DNA of 64,000 nt from Grimontia marina (GCF_900060185.1 NZ_FIZY01000004.1:1-64000), one strand, 5' to 3'; shown: positions 35,592 through 45,706, counted from the first letter of the stretch. The notes: a model not told the origin generated them from the letters alone. Numbers and translations: made by a program.

Positions 35592-36722
35592 TTAGCCAAC
35601 CAGTGCCAGCAGAACACCTGCTGCAACCGCTGAGCCCAATACGCCTGCGACGTTTGGCCCCATTGCGTGCATCAACAGAAAGTTATGCGGGTTGGAATCA
35701 AGACCCACCTTGTTAACCACACGTGCCGCCATAGGTACAGCCGAAACACCTGCCGCACCAATCAGTGGGTTGATGTTGTCTTTGCTGTATTTGTTCAAAA
35801 GCTTAGCCATCAATACGCCAGCCGCAGTACCAATACTGAACGCGACCGCACCCAGAACCAGAATACCCAGCGTTTCAAACTTCAGGAACGATTCTGCCTG
35901 AAGCTTAGAACCCACAGCCAGACCCAGGAAGATGGTCACGATGTTGATCAGCTCGTTTTGTGCCGTGTTTGACAGGCGGTCAACCACGCCACATTCACGC
36001 ATCAGATTACCCAGACAGAACATACCAACCAGCGGTGTCGCAGAAGGCAAGAACAGAATCGCCATCATCAGTACCGCCAATGGGAAGATGATTTTCTCTG
36101 TCTTCGACACGTGACGCAGTTGCTGCATCTCGATCTTACGCTCTTCTTCGTTGGTCAGTAGCTTCATGATTGGCGGCTGGATGATTGGAACCAGCGCCAT
36201 GTAGCTGTATGCCGCAACCGCAATCGCACCCAGCAAGTCTGGAGACAAGCGACTGGCAAGGAAGATGGCTGTCGGGCCATCAGCACCACCGATAATGGCG
36301 ATAGATGCCGCATCTGCCAGCGAGAAGTCCATGCCAGGAATCAGGTTCAGCAAGATGGCACCAAACAAGGTGGCAAAGATACCAAACTGCGCAGCCGCGC
36401 CCAGCCAAAGGGTACGAGGGTTAGCAATCAATGCACCAAAGTCTGTCATCGCGCCCACGCCCATGAAGATCAGCAGCGGGAAGATACCGGACTCGATGCC
36501 AACATAGTAGACGTAGTAAAGCACTCCGCCTGGCTCGGTAAAACCAGCATTCGGGATGTTCGCCAATACCGCACCAAAACCGATTGGTAGCAGCAGTAAG
36601 GGCTCAAAGCCCTTGCGAATGGCAAGAAACAAAAGAATACAACCGACAGTTATCATCACCAGTTGGCCAAATTCAAAATTGGCCAAACCGGTTTCACTCC
36701 AGAGGATTAACAAACCTTCCAT
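35592..36722 (-). CDS. oadB: oxaloacetate decarboxylase beta subunit (sodium pump)
   Basis: Membrane subunit that decarboxylates carboxybiotin and exports sodium ions. The 376 residues are almost entirely hydrophobic helices. The family's sodium/proton-coupling region is clear: [17 protein letters not shown] near 86 and [18 protein letters not shown] near 143, with a C-terminal [11 protein letters not shown] and [20 protein letters not shown]. Last gene of oadGAB, 10 bases after oadA. Sodium-motive metabolism of this kind is typical of vibrios. Confidence 0.97.
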   Translation of the reverse strand: MEGLLILWSETGLANFEFGQLVMITVGCILLFLAIRKGFEPLLLLPIGFGAVLANIPNAGFTEPGGVLYYVYYVGIESGIFPLLIFMGVGAMTDFGALIANPRTLWLGAAAQFGIFATLFGAILLNLIPGMDFSLADAASIAIIGGADGPTAIFLASRLSPDLLGAIAVAAYSYMALVPIIQPPIMKLLTNEEERKIEMQQLRHVSKTEKIIFPLAVLMMAILFLPSATPLVGMFCLGNLMRECGVVDRLSNTAQNELINIVTIFLGLAVGSKLQAESFLKFETLGILVLGAVAFSIGTAAGVLMAKLLNKYSKDNINPLIGAAGVSAVPMAARVVNKVGLDSNPHNFLLMHAMGPNVAGVLGSAVAAGVLLALVG

Positions 36723-36732
36723 GATTTTCCTC

Positions 36733-38511
36733 TTACGCCAGGCTCAGTAGCGGTGAACCAACGGTAACAGAATCACCTTCTTTCACCATCACATCTTGCA
36801 CGATACCGGCCCGGGTCGCGCGAACTTCGGTTTCCATCTTCATCGCTTCAAGGATAAGCAATACATCGCCTTCCTGAACCTGATGACCTTGTTTGGCAAC
36901 CACTTTGAAAATGTTACCCGCCAGAGGAGCGGCAACCGCTTCAGATGCACCTGCTGTTGGGGCAGGAGCTGCAGTTGGCGCTGCACCAGAAGGCGTGACA
37001 GATGTCAGCTCGCCTTGTGGACCAACGAGCACATCGTAAACCTGACCGTTGACCTGAACACTGTAAGCTTCAGTGCCACCCGCAGAAGCAGGTGCTGCTG
37101 GAGCCGCTGCGACTTCAGGCTCAGTACCTGGCACTGGCTCAAAGGCATCCGGATTGCCACGGTTTTTCAGGAATTTCAGACCAACCTGCGGGAACAGAGA
37201 GTAAGTCAGAACGTCATCAACCTGTGCTTCTGCCAGTAAGATACCTTCCTCTTTCGACTTAGCAATCAGCTCATCAGTCAGAATGTGAAGCTCTGGTTCA
37301 ATGAGATCAGCAGGACGACAAGTGATGGCTTCACCACCATCAAGAACACGCGCCTGAAGTTCTTTGTTTACTTCTGCAGGTGCTGCGCCGTATTCGCCTT
37401 TCAGCACGCCAGCTGTTTCTTTGGTGATGCTCTTATAGCGTTCACCCGTCAGTACGTTGATGACCGCCTGAGTACCAACGATTTGAGACGTTGGTGTCAC
37501 CAGTGGGATATAACCCAAGTCTTCACGAACGCGAGGGATCTCTTCCAGTACTTCATCCAAACGATCGGCTGCGCCCTGCTCTTTAAGCTGGCCTTCCATG
37601 TTAGTCAGCATGCCACCCGGAACCTGAGCAATCAGGATTCGGGAATCAACGCCTTTCAGCTGACCTTCAAACTTGGCGTACTTCTTACGTACTTCGCGGA
37701 AGTAAGCCGCAATTGGCTCAATTTTCTCGAGTTGCAGCCCAGTGTCACGCTCGGTGCCTTCCAGCATAGCTACAACGGTTTCGGTTGGGGTATGGCCGTA
37801 GGTTTGGCTCATCGAAGAAATGGCCGTGTCCAGCACATCAAGGCCCGCTTCCACCGCTTTAACGGCAGTAGCAGTAGAAAGACCAGTCGTAGCGTGACAG
37901 TGCAGCGCAAGAGGGATATCACAAGAAGCTTTGATGCGCTTAATCAGCTCTTCTGCCTCATAAGGCTTGAGCAGGCCAGACATGTCTTTAATACACAGAG
38001 AATGACAGCCCAAATCCTCAAGACGCTTCGCCAAATCAGTCCAGGTATCCAGAGTGTGGTAAGGGCTGGTAGTGTAAGAAAGGGTACCTTGGGCGTGTGC
38101 ACCAACGTTCACGGCAGATTTCACCGCTTTCTCAAAGTTACGTACATCGTTCATCGCATCAAAGATACGGAATACGTCCATACCGTTAGCGTGGGCACGC
38201 TCTACGAATTTCTCTACCACGTCATCTGCATAATGGCGGTAACCAAGAAGGTTCTGGCCACGTAATAGCATTTGCATCGGGGTTTTTGGCATCGCTTTTT
38301 TCAGCTCACGCAAACGAACCCATGGGTCTTCACCCAAGAAACGGATACAGGCGTCAAACGTTGCGCCGCCCCAGGTTTCCAATGACCAGTAACCGACATC
38401 ATCTAACGCAGATGCAATCGGTAACATATCATCAAGACGCATACGGGTCGCGAACAGCGATTGGTGCGCATCACGTAAGACAACGTCTGTAATAGCGAGT
38501 GGCTTAGACAT
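36733..38511 (-). CDS. oadA: oxaloacetate decarboxylase alpha subunit (biotin carboxyltransferase)
   Basis: Transfers the carboxyl group of oxaloacetate to biotin, giving pyruvate. The 592 residues start with the carboxyltransferase barrel, with [12 protein letters not shown] near 14 (metal-binding Asp) and [11 protein letters not shown] near 207. The conserved middle domain follows, then an Ala/Pro-rich linker (about 470-525) and a C-terminal biotinyl domain with the acceptor Lys558 in EAMKMET. The linker allows the biotin arm to shuttle to OadB. Second gene of the operon. Confidence 0.98.
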   Translation of the reverse strand: MSKPLAITDVVLRDAHQSLFATRMRLDDMLPIASALDDVGYWSLETWGGATFDACIRFLGEDPWVRLRELKKAMPKTPMQMLLRGQNLLGYRHYADDVVEKFVERAHANGMDVFRIFDAMNDVRNFEKAVKSAVNVGAHAQGTLSYTTSPYHTLDTWTDLAKRLEDLGCHSLCIKDMSGLLKPYEAEELIKRIKASCDIPLALHCHATTGLSTATAVKAVEAGLDVLDTAISSMSQTYGHTPTETVVAMLEGTERDTGLQLEKIEPIAAYFREVRKKYAKFEGQLKGVDSRILIAQVPGGMLTNMEGQLKEQGAADRLDEVLEEIPRVREDLGYIPLVTPTSQIVGTQAVINVLTGERYKSITKETAGVLKGEYGAAPAEVNKELQARVLDGGEAITCRPADLIEPELHILTDELIAKSKEEGILLAEAQVDDVLTYSLFPQVGLKFLKNRGNPDAFEPVPGTEPEVAAAPAAPASAGGTEAYSVQVNGQVYDVLVGPQGELTSVTPSGAAPTAAPAPTAGASEAVAAPLAGNIFKVVAKQGHQVQEGDVLLILEAMKMETEVRATRAGIVQDVMVKEGDSVTVGSPLLSLA

Positions 38512-38548
38512 ACGACAAAACTCCTTGTAATTGTATGTTTCGCATCAG

Positions 38549-38794
38549 CTAACGCTGGCGATTACGGTATTTATGTACTGCCGCAGAAATCGCAGCAATA
38601 GTTTCCCCTGACACTTGACCATTATTGTTATTTGATGGAGTGGTCGTGGTGGTTGCCTGAGGCGGCAGCTCTTCGGGGACCAAGCGGGACATCAACTTGA
38701 CCAGACCGACCAAGATGGTAAGAAAGATAAAAACTACCACCATGCCTGTTAGCATGAGCGTGGCAGCGTGCTGGAGAGTACTACCCAAATCCAT
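38549..38794 (-). CDS. oadG: oxaloacetate decarboxylase gamma subunit
   Basis: 81-residue small membrane subunit that assembles the alpha and beta subunits and binds zinc in characterised systems. One N-terminal transmembrane helix (about 12-35, LTGMVVVFIFLTILVGLV) is followed by a soluble, Asn/Thr-rich tail with His74 (AAVHKYRNRQR). First gene of oadGAB. Confidence 0.93.
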   Translation of the reverse strand: MDLGSTLQHAATLMLTGMVVVFIFLTILVGLVKLMSRLVPEELPPQATTTTTPSNNNNGQVSGETIAAISAAVHKYRNRQR

Positions 38795-39230
38795 ATGTTT
38801 GCTTCCTTGCAGGTTACCGAATTCCGTTCACCGGAAATTCGGCACGACTTTTTCTCAACAAACACGATTTACATTTTGTTGAGAATTTACTCACTCAGTT
38901 AAGTTGTCGGTCAAAATACTAACAAAACGCAATAATGACAATCCTGTAATACCTATCATTTGCTTCATTTTCGGCCTCTGACGCAATAAATACGCGCAAT
39001 TGTTACTACATTGTTAACGGGTAACATGCAAAATCTGATGCATTTTGTTGCAGAAAAATCGTCAGGTAAAAACCCGTTTTTTCAGCGGATTAAGCGGGTA
39101 TTTCTTAGCTGATATGCGCAGGACATTGAAAAGGCTATAAAAGTGTAAAAAGGGCGATTGTAGCTAAAAGTCAGCTTTTTGAGACTATGAGAGATTAGTC
39201 GGAAATTTAGAATATAAATGCAGTGTAAAA
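38795..39230. other. 436-bp gap between oadG and the tRNA array
   Basis: No gene supported. It contains the oad operon's upstream region, with two inverted repeats (38818-38843 and 38852-38885), and the A/T-rich region past the 3' end of the tRNA transcript. I see no strong terminator for the tRNA operon. Confidence 0.5.
38852..38885 (-). promoter_or_regulatory. perfect 11-base inverted repeat upstream of oadG
   Basis: TTCTCAACAAA (38852-38862) and TTTGTTGAGAA (38875-38885) separated by 12 bases, about 60-90 bases before the oadG start. A second, imperfect palindrome built on CGAATTCCG / CGGAAATTCG lies between it and the gene. It could be an operator or an mRNA hairpin. Confidence 0.55.
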
Positions 39231-39307
39231 TGGCGCGACCGGGAGGATTCGAACCTCCGACCGCCTGGTTCGTAGCCAGGTACTCTATCCAGCTGAGCTA
39301 CGAGCGC
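39231..39307 (-). tRNA. tRNA-Arg(ACG), mismatched acceptor stem
   Basis: 77 bases including an encoded CCA, anticodon ACG in the loop CTACGAA. The 5' acceptor strand is GCGCTCG but the 3' strand is CGGTCGC, leaving a C4-U69 mismatch and a U5-G68 wobble. The 5' half equals that of the copy at 39602 and the 3' half that of the copy at 39727, so this copy looks chimeric. Last tRNA of the array. Confidence 0.93.
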
Positions 39308-39405
39308 GCAGTAAACACTTCATGCATCATCCGGATGCCAGCGCTTCGTCGGAAACGGAGCTTCGTCCTTGGAAAGGCAATTGCCTTGGGGGAGATAAAT
39401 TAGGA

Positions 39406-39482
39406 TGGCGCGTCCGGGAGGATTCGAACCTCCGACCGCCTGGTTCGTAGCCAGGTACTCTATCCAGCTGAGCTACGGACGC
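39406..39482 (-). tRNA. tRNA-Arg(ACG)
   Basis: 77 bases including CCA, anticodon ACG, with a fully paired acceptor stem GCGTCCG / CGGACGC. Same body sequence as the other Arg copies. Confidence 0.97.
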
Positions 39483-39498
39483 GCAACTAATTTACAAA

Positions 39499-39591
39499 TG
39501 GCGGTGAAGGAGGGATTCGAACCCTCGATACGGCTACAAACCGTATACTCCCTTAGCAGGGGAGCGCCTTCAGCCTCTCGGCCACCTCACC
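39499..39591 (-). tRNA. tRNA-Ser(GCT)
   Basis: 93 bases including CCA, with the long class II variable arm and anticodon GCT in the loop CTGCTAA. Acceptor stem GGTGAGG / CTTCACC with one G-U pair. Same gene content as serV in the E. coli csrA-serV-argVYZQ locus. Confidence 0.97.
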
Positions 39592-39601
39592 GCACAAATC
39601 A

Positions 39602-39678
39602 TGGCGCGCTCGGGAGGATTCGAACCTCCGACCGCCTGGTTCGTAGCCAGGTACTCTATCCAGCTGAGCTACGAGCGC
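39602..39678 (-). tRNA. tRNA-Arg(ACG)
   Basis: 77 bases including CCA, anticodon ACG, with a fully paired acceptor stem GCGCTCG / CGAGCGC. Confidence 0.97.
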
Positions 39679-39726
39679 ACAACAATCCGGGTTTGTTTTC
39701 TGGAAACGACCAAAAAACGAAAATAA

Positions 39727-39803
39727 TGGCGCGACCGGGAGGATTCGAACCTCCGACCGCCTGGTTCGTAGCCAGGTACTCTATCCAGCTGAGCTACGGT
39801 CGC
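39727..39803 (-). tRNA. tRNA-Arg(ACG)
   Basis: 77 bases including CCA, anticodon ACG, with a fully paired acceptor stem GCGACCG / CGGTCGC. Confidence 0.97.
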
Positions 39804-39815
39804 GCACTGCAAGAA

Positions 39816-39908
39816 TGGCGGTGAAGGAGGGATTCGAACCCTCGATACGGCTACAAACCGTATACTCCCTTAGCAGGGGAGCGCCTTCAGCCTCTCGGCC
39901 ACCTCACC
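39816..39908 (-). tRNA. tRNA-Ser(GCT), second copy
   Basis: 93 bases including CCA; it appears identical to the copy at 39499-39591. First gene of the tRNA operon, 15 bases downstream of the promoter -10. Confidence 0.97.
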
Positions 39909-39923
39909 GTCTTGCGGAGGCAC

Positions 39924-39951
39924 ATATTACTTTGAGCCAAGAATATGTCAA
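39924..39951 (-). promoter_or_regulatory. promoter of the tRNA-Ser/Arg operon
   Basis: Minus-strand consensus -35 TTGACA (39946-39951), a 16-base spacer and -10 TAATAT (39924-39929), just upstream of the first tRNA-Ser. Confidence 0.85.
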
Positions 39952-40135
39952 ACACTTTATCGGGAAAAATCAGCAATCTCGTTGTGTTTGCACACTTCTC
40001 CGCCATTTGCCGCTTTAGCGAGGCAAAATCGCCACCAATTGTGTTTTAAATGAACAACCTGACCACCTTAAAAAACCACAGTCTGGCAGTCATTCTGGGG
40101 CATTGGATGGTCAGTTTAAATGCGTTTAGGTAAAG

Positions 40136-40163
40136 AAAAGGCCGAGTCTATGTTCGGCCTTTC
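40136..40163 (-). terminator. terminator of csrA
   Basis: GAAAGGCCGA / TCGGCCTTTTC hairpin with a T-rich end on the minus strand, about 25 bases past the csrA stop. Confidence 0.8.
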
Positions 40164-40185
40164 TGAAAACTCAAATACGCGGTGC

Positions 40186-40383
40186 TTAGAAGTTACCGCC
40201 AGTTGGCGCTGGGTTGCCCTTCTCTGCTTGTATACGCATGTAAATTTCTTCACGGTGAACAGACACTTCTTTAGGCGCGTTCACACCGATACGTACCTGG
40301 TTACCTTTTACACCCAGCACGGTAACAGTCACTTCATCACCAATCATCAGCGTTTCACCTACGCGACGAGTCAAAATCAGCAT
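40186..40383 (-). CDS. csrA: carbon storage regulator CsrA (RsmA)
   Basis: Dimeric RNA-binding protein that represses or activates translation by binding GGA motifs in leader RNAs. It controls glycogen, motility, biofilm and, in vibrios, quorum sensing. 65 residues (E. coli 61): [16 protein letters not shown], then [19 protein letters not shown] with the RNA-contact residues Arg44 and the VHREEI helix. A strong ribosome binding site (AAGGAG) precedes the ATG. Located between the tRNA-Ser/Arg array and alaS, as in E. coli. Confidence 0.98.
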   Translation of the reverse strand: MLILTRRVGETLMIGDEVTVTVLGVKGNQVRIGVNAPKEVSVHREEIYMRIQAEKGNPAPTGGNF

Positions 40384-40864
40384 TCTTCTACTCCTTGAGT
40401 ATTTACAACTTTCTTATTCGTTGAGTCTGTTTGGTCTTCTAACTGCACGAGGTAAATTACACGGCAGCATAAGCTCCGAGATGGACTTTCAACTACTTTC
40501 CTTCCTTGCGAGCATCCGTTGCGGGCCACTACAGATATCCTGTGCCCGTCAGGCTTTTCAATATGGCTTATTTCTCTAGCTAACTCCAGTTAACCAGTGA
40601 GATTTCGCATACCGAATCCAGACATTGTGACCCCTGTTCCCAGAAGATCACCTTGTCAGATACTGCTAGGACGGAAAAGTTCATCCGACCGGGCAAAAAT
40701 CAGGCAGATGCGGCGAATAAAACATAGCCACACCCGCATTAAGGCGATGCACTATACAGAGTTAAAAAAAAAGTGCAAAGAATAAACTTATCTTACTCAT
40801 TGAAAGAAAAAAGGCTTCCACAGGAAGCCCTTCTTTACATTAAATTAGCTGCTTTATACAAAGC
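40384..40864. other. 481-bp alaS-csrA gap, no gene
   Basis: No ORF here resembles a protein. It should hold the csrA promoters. A hairpin at about 40514-40541 pairs CGGGC/GCCCG and ACAG/CTGT with a CACT bulge. In Vibrio cholerae lysC (aspartokinase) lies between these genes; nothing of it remains visible here. Confidence 0.5.
40807..40829 (-). terminator. terminator of alaS
   Basis: GGCTTCC-ACA-GGAAGCC hairpin followed on the minus strand by TTTTTTC, about 36 bases past the alaS stop. Confidence 0.85.
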
Positions 40865-43447
40865 TTATAGACGCTCAGTCAACCAAGGTGCAACGGTTTC
40901 CAAAGCCGCTGGCAGTGCAGCTGTATCAGAGCCACCTGCCTGCGCCATATCAGGACGACCACCGCCTTTTCCGCCGACTTGCTGAGCAACCATGTTGACC
41001 AGTTCACCCGCTTTCACTTTGCCAGTCAGATCTTTGGTCACACCGGCAATCAGGCCCACTTTGTCGTCAGACACATTACCCAGGAACACCACACCACTAC
41101 CCATTTGGTTTTTCAAATCATCAACCATGGTACGCAATGCTTTGTTATCTGCGCCGTCCAGCTTGCTGATCAGTACTTTGACACCGTTAATATCCTGTAC
41201 GTTGTTGATCAGGCTAGCACTTTCCTGGGCCGCCAGTTTTTCTTTCAGCAGCTGGATTTCTTTTTCCAGAGATTTCGCACGGCTCTGAGATTCAGACACC
41301 TTCTTTGCAAACTCTTGCTGCTGGCTATAGAACGCATCTTCTGCTCCTTGACCCGTTACCGCTTCGATACGACGCACGCCTGCTGCGATACCGCCTTCAG
41401 AAACGATCTTGAGCATACCGATATCACCGGTACGATTAGCGTGGGTACCGCCACAAAGTTCGATAGAGAAATCACCCATGGTCAGTACGCGAACATTGTC
41501 GTCGTACTTCTCGCCGAACAGTGCCATTGCACCTTTCGCTTTTGCCGATTCGATGTCCATGATTTCAGTAGACACGTCGTGGTTACGGCGAATTTGTTCG
41601 TTTACCAATTTCTCAACGGTACGTAGTTCTTCTGGTTTCACCGCTTCAAGGTGAGAGAAGTCAAAACGCAGACCTTCAGCACGGACCAAAGAACCTTTCT
41701 GTTGGACGTGCTCTCCCAATACGATGCGCAGCGCCTCGTGCAGCAAGTGGGTTGCTGAGTGGTTCAGCGCAATCGCCTGACGACGCTCTGCATTCACTTT
41801 TGCTTCCACGTTGTCGCCAACGCTCAGCATGCCATCAACCAACTTACCGCGAAGACCAATAGCCGCGCCATATTTCTGCGTGTCGATAACTTCGAACTTG
41901 CCTGCTTCAGTCATCAGGAAGCCTGCATCACCGCACTGGCCGCCTGATTCTGCATAGAACGGCGTTTGGTCCATGATAATCACAGCTTCGTCTGCCGTTG
42001 CCAGCGTCTCAGACGCCATACCATCAACAAAGATATCCGTGATAAGGCCTTTGCCTTCGGTCGCACCGTAACCAGTGAACTCAGAGTTACCTTCAACTTT
42101 AATCACAGAGTTGTAGTCAGTACCAAATTGGCCTGCTTCACGTGCGCGTTGACGCTGCTCTTCCATCGCTGACTCAAAGCCTTCTTCATCGATGGTGAAG
42201 CCACGCTCACGTGCCATGTCGTTAGTCAGGTCAGCTGGGAAGCCGGAGGTATCGTAAAGTTTGAAGACAGTTTCGCCGTCCAGCACTTTGCCATCCAGCG
42301 CTTCCAATGCGTCATTCAGAATTGCCATGCCGCGATCCAGTGTGCGACCGAAGTTTTCTTCTTCAATCTTCAGCACTTTCTCAACCATTGCTTGCTGGTT
42401 CTTCAGTTCTTCACCAGCGGTACCCATGATCTCAGCCAGAGGACCTACGAGCTTGTAGAAGTAAGAGCCTGTTGCGCCCAGCTTGTTACCGTGACGAACT
42501 GCGCGACGAATAATACGACGCAGAACGTAGCCACGACCTTCGTTAGAAGGCATGACGCCATCAACAATCAGGAATGCACATGAACGAATGTGGTCAGCCA
42601 CAACACGTAGAGACTGGTTGGACAGGTCTTCGTAGCCAATCACTTCCGCTGCTGATTTGATCAGGGTTTGGAAGATGTCGATTTCATAGTTTGAGTGAAC
42701 ACCCTGCATGATCGCAGCAATACGTTCGATACCCATACCTGTATCAACAGAAGGCTTTGGCAGAGGTTCCATCGTGCCATCGGCATGACGGTTGTACTGC
42801 ATGAATACGTTGTTCCAAATTTCAATGAAGCGGTCGCCGTCCTCTTCTGGAGAACCTGGAGGACCACCCCAAATGTGATCACCGTGATCGTAGAAGATTT
42901 CAGTACATGGACCACAAGGGCCTGTGTCACCCATCTGCCAGAAGTTATCTGACTCGTATGGCTTACCGCCTTTCTTGTCGCCAATACGAACGATACGGTC
43001 AGCTGGAATACCGATCTTCTCGTTCCACAGCGCGAATGCTTCGTCGTCTGTTTCGTAAACCGTCACCATCAGGCGGTCTTTTGGCAGTTGCAGTACTTCA
43101 GTCAAGAATTCCCACGCAAAGGCGATGGCATCTTCTTTGAAGTAATCACCGAAGCTGAAGTTACCCAGCATTTCGAAGAAAGTGTGGTGACGGGCAGTGA
43201 AGCCTACGTTTTCCAGGTCATTATGCTTACCACCGGCACGTACACAGCGTTGCGCTGTTGTCGCTCGGGTATAGGCACGTTTTTCTAGGCCTAGGAAGCA
43301 ATCTTTAAACTGGTTCATACCTGCGTTTGTGAACAACAGCGTTGGGTCGTTGGCAGGCACGAGCGATGAGCTAGGCACGATAGTGTGCCCTTTGCTTTCA
43401 AAGAATTCGAGAAACGCGCGGCGGATCTCGTCGGTGCTCATGTACAT
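40865..43447 (-). CDS. alaS: alanyl-tRNA synthetase
   Basis: Charges tRNA-Ala and edits mischarged Ser/Gly. 860 residues. The class II catalytic core has [13 protein letters not shown] near 40 and [13 protein letters not shown] near 240. The editing domain has zinc motif [11 protein letters not shown] near 566 and [13 protein letters not shown] near 666. A coiled coil and a C-Ala domain with [15 protein letters not shown] near the end follow. I keep the ATG at 43447 ([12 protein letters not shown]) because AGGAT is spaced correctly for it. An alternative ATG two codons later would also work. Confidence 0.98.
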   Translation of the reverse strand: MYMSTDEIRRAFLEFFESKGHTIVPSSSLVPANDPTLLFTNAGMNQFKDCFLGLEKRAYTRATTAQRCVRAGGKHNDLENVGFTARHHTFFEMLGNFSFGDYFKEDAIAFAWEFLTEVLQLPKDRLMVTVYETDDEAFALWNEKIGIPADRIVRIGDKKGGKPYESDNFWQMGDTGPCGPCTEIFYDHGDHIWGGPPGSPEEDGDRFIEIWNNVFMQYNRHADGTMEPLPKPSVDTGMGIERIAAIMQGVHSNYEIDIFQTLIKSAAEVIGYEDLSNQSLRVVADHIRSCAFLIVDGVMPSNEGRGYVLRRIIRRAVRHGNKLGATGSYFYKLVGPLAEIMGTAGEELKNQQAMVEKVLKIEEENFGRTLDRGMAILNDALEALDGKVLDGETVFKLYDTSGFPADLTNDMARERGFTIDEEGFESAMEEQRQRAREAGQFGTDYNSVIKVEGNSEFTGYGATEGKGLITDIFVDGMASETLATADEAVIIMDQTPFYAESGGQCGDAGFLMTEAGKFEVIDTQKYGAAIGLRGKLVDGMLSVGDNVEAKVNAERRQAIALNHSATHLLHEALRIVLGEHVQQKGSLVRAEGLRFDFSHLEAVKPEELRTVEKLVNEQIRRNHDVSTEIMDIESAKAKGAMALFGEKYDDNVRVLTMGDFSIELCGGTHANRTGDIGMLKIVSEGGIAAGVRRIEAVTGQGAEDAFYSQQQEFAKKVSESQSRAKSLEKEIQLLKEKLAAQESASLINNVQDINGVKVLISKLDGADNKALRTMVDDLKNQMGSGVVFLGNVSDDKVGLIAGVTKDLTGKVKAGELVNMVAQQVGGKGGGRPDMAQAGGSDTAALPAALETVAPWLTERL

Positions 43448-43602
43448 TGGCTAATCCTGAAAATTGGAGTTGTAGTAATCACTGCGTCGCGTAACAGGCG
43501 ACGTGATCAGAGTCAATTGGCGGTCATTGTAAACAACCTGGCCAATTGCGAAAAGAGGCATAAACAAGATAGATCGCAGACTATGCCTGCAATCGCTGGG
43601 TT

Positions 43603-44034
43603 TTAGTCGTCTTTCGAGAGGGCGTAGCTGATTTGGTCGAAGCTGAAACCGCGACTTTGCAGGTAACGGGTCCATTTGGCGCGTTGCTTGAAATCTACCG
43701 TCGGTAAGGTGCCGTCGTAATTACCGAAACGGCGTTTGGCCAGATCTTTTGCCAACTCGAACCAATCATGTTGTTGATTTTCTTGCGCAGTTTCCAGCAA
43801 TGACGTGCTGATGCCCTTTCGTTTAGCGTCAAAGCAGATACGTTGCCAACCATGACCTTTCGAGGCCCCATGGAGAAGCAGCATTTCAGCAAAACGTTTA
43901 TCATCCAGCCAATGGTGGAAAAGGCAGTGTTCTATTGCGTCATCGATTTCTTCAGGAGGGCACTGTCGCTGCGCCAGTTTCTGACGCAGCTCCAGTTCAG
44001 AATGGTCGCGGCGGGACAGGATGCCCACCGCCAA
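43603..44034 (-). CDS. recX: regulatory protein RecX (start uncertain)
   Basis: Inhibitor of RecA filament extension. At least 143 residues: SRRDHSELELRQKL near 8, FHHWLDDKRFAEML near 40, and KGHGWQRICFDAKRKGIS near 60, made of three-helix repeats as in the family. The coordinate given uses the TTG at 44034. The homologous frame extends upstream (LTVKE precedes ELAVGIL, as in other vibrio RecX proteins) to a CTG at 44055. That CTG overlaps the recA stop (CTGA) and has GAGGAAG about 5 bases before it. A CTG start would give 150 residues. No ATG or GTG fits. Part of the recA operon. Confidence 0.85.
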   Translation of the reverse strand: MAVGILSRRDHSELELRQKLAQRQCPPEEIDDAIEHCLFHHWLDDKRFAEMLLLHGASKGHGWQRICFDAKRKGISTSLLETAQENQQHDWFELAKDLAKRRFGNYDGTLPTVDFKQRAKWTRYLQSRGFSFDQISYALSKDD

Positions 44035-44051
44035 TTCTTTTACAGTTAAAC

Positions 44052-45098
44052 TCAGAACGCTTCCTCTTCAGGCAGTTCAGCGTCGTTGTTCTCTGCTTGC
44101 GGCTGGCCGGTTTGTAGCAGCATGTCACGCAGAGTCTTATCCAATTCTTTCGCGATTTCTGGATTCTCTTTCAGGAATCGACATGCGTTTGCTTTACCCT
44201 GACCGATCTTATCGCCGTTGTAGCTGTACCATGCACCAGCTTTCTCAACCAGCTTGTGTTTCACGCCCAGATCAATCAGCTCACCGTATAGGTTGATGCC
44301 TTCGCCGTACATGATTTGGAATTCAGCTTGTTTAAACGGTGCTGCAATCTTGTTTTTCACGACTTTAACGCGGGTATCGTTACCCACGACTTCATCGCCT
44401 TCTTTGATAGAGCCGATACGACGGATATCAAGACGAACAGAAGCATAGAATTTCAGTGCATTACCACCAGTAGTGGTTTCTGGGTTACCGAACATCACAC
44501 CAATCTTCATACGGATTTGGTTGATGAAAATCATCAGGGTGTTGCTGTTTTTGATGTTCGCCGTCAGTTTACGCATCGCCTGAGAAAGCATACGTGCCTG
44601 CAGACCCATATGAGAGTCACCCATCTCACCTTCAATTTCCGCTTTCGGCGTCAGTGCCGCCACGGAGTCAATGATGATAACGTCAACTGCACCTGAACGC
44701 GTCAGTGCGTCAGCAATTTCCAGCGCCTGCTCACCAGTGTCTGGCTGGGACACCAGCAGGTTGTCGATGTCGACGTGCAGTTTGCGTGCATATACAGGGT
44801 CAAGTGCGTGCTCCGCATCGATAAACGCACAGGTTTTGCCTTGCTTTTGTGCTTCAGCGATAACTTGCAGTGTCAGAGTGGTTTTACCTGAAGACTCAGG
44901 ACCATAGATTTCAACAATACGGCCGTATGGCAGACCGCCTGCACCCAGCGCGATATCCAGAGACAGAGAGCCGGTAGAAACGGTCTCAATATCCATCGTG
45001 CGGTCATCACCCAGACGCATGATCGAACCTTTACCGAATTGTTTTTCGATCTGTCCCAGGGCTGCGGCTAACGCCTTCTGTTTGTTGTCGTCCATTTG
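44052..45098 (-). CDS. recA: recombinase RecA
   Basis: Central homologous recombination ATPase and LexA coprotease. 348 residues with Walker [11 protein letters not shown] near 66, the MAW motif, Walker [20 protein letters not shown] near 140, loop L2 [16 protein letters not shown] near 204, and an acidic C-terminus ([12 protein letters not shown]). I use the ATG at 45098 ([10 protein letters not shown]), preceded by TTGGAG; an in-frame TTG six codons upstream is unlikely. A LexA box overlaps its promoter. recX follows with its likely start inside the recA stop. Confidence 0.99.
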   Translation of the reverse strand, partial: QMDDNKQKALAAALGQIEKQFGKGSIMRLGDDRTMDIETVSTGSLSLDIALGAGGLPYGRIVEIYGPESSGKTTLTLQVIAEAQKQGKTCAFIDAEHALDPVYARKLHVDIDNLLVSQPDTGEQALEIADALTRSGAVDVIIIDSVAALTPKAEIEGEMGDSHMGLQARMLSQAMRKLTANIKNSNTLMIFINQIRMKIGVMFGNPETTTGGNALKFYASVRLDIRRIGSIKEGDEVVGNDTRVKVVKNKIAAPFKQAEFQIMYGEGINLYGELIDLGVKHKLVEKAGAWYSYNGDKIGQGKANACRFLKENPEIAKELDKTLRDMLLQTGQPQAENNDAELPEEEAF

Positions 45099-45148
45099 AT
45101 TCTCCAACGGAAGCAATAATCGCTCAGATAACTATTTAATTGATGCTA

Positions 45149-45176
45149 AGTATACTGTCCATTTATACAGTGTCTA
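45149..45176 (-). promoter_or_regulatory. recA promoter with LexA (SOS) box
   Basis: Minus-strand -35 TAGACA (45171-45176), a 16-base spacer and -10 TATACT (45149-45154). The spacer is filled by a perfect SOS box, CTGT-N8-ACAG, at 45155-45170, so LexA binding would block polymerase directly. Confidence 0.93.
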
Positions 45177-45208
45177 GCCCTGTATAAAATTTTTCTTCGC
45201 TTTTCGTG

Positions 45209-45706
45209 TCACTGCTCCGGTTTTTCGCTGTCCAAATAAGAGAGTAAGCGACACAGACTATGCGCAATGGTATTGCGGCGAATTTCATGCCTATCACCAT
45301 CGAACAAACAGGTTTCTGTGACTGTGCCTTTGCTGGTTGCCCAGCCAAAACACACCATGCCCACAGGCTTTTCTTCGCTGCCACCAGTGGGACCAGCAAT
45401 ACCACTAACCGCAAGAGCAAAATCAGCATTCGCTTCTTTCAGCGCGCCTGCCGCCATTTCCGCTACGACCTCTTCACTGACAGCACCGTGATCCACCAGC
45501 GTATCTGTTGCCACACCGACCAATTCACGCTTAGCGTCATTGCTATAGGTCACAAAGGCACGCTCAAACCACGCAGAGCTCCCTGCCACCTCGGTCAGTA
45601 CATAGGAGATACCGCCGCCTGTGCAGGATTCTGCCGTTGTCACCGTTTGGTTCGACGCTTTCAGTCTTTCGCCTATTTGTGTTGCCAGCTTAACGAGTTG
45701 CTCCAT
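45209..45706 (-). CDS. pncC: nicotinamide-nucleotide amidohydrolase PncC (CinA C-terminal family)
   Basis: Deamidates nicotinamide mononucleotide to nicotinate mononucleotide in the pyridine nucleotide salvage cycle. The 165 residues form the stand-alone CinA C-terminal domain with [12 protein letters not shown] near 23 (catalytic Ser), [14 protein letters not shown] near 52, and [18 protein letters not shown] near 100. It lies between recA and mutS, divergent from mutS, as in other gammaproteobacteria. Older annotations call it CinA or YgaD. Confidence 0.95.
   Translation of the reverse strand: MEQLVKLATQIGERLKASNQTVTTAESCTGGGISYVLTEVAGSSAWFERAFVTYSNDAKRELVGVATDTLVDHGAVSEEVVAEMAAGALKEANADFALAVSGIAGPTGGSEEKPVGMVCFGWATSKGTVTETCLFDGDRHEIRRNTIAHSLCRLLSYLDSEKPEQ

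Noticed and set aside
37285-38265. 326-codon open frame on the plus strand
   Set aside because: Lies entirely antisense to oadA, a full-length conserved gene; no family similarity and no ribosome binding site.
39218-40018. Open frames over the tRNA array encoding repeated MARPGGFEPPTAWFVARYS-type peptides
   Set aside because: They are antisense translations of the tRNA-Arg and tRNA-Ser genes, a well-known class of false proteins.
40979-41626. 215-codon plus-strand open frame
   Set aside because: Antisense to the well-conserved alaS; composition follows from alaS codon structure.
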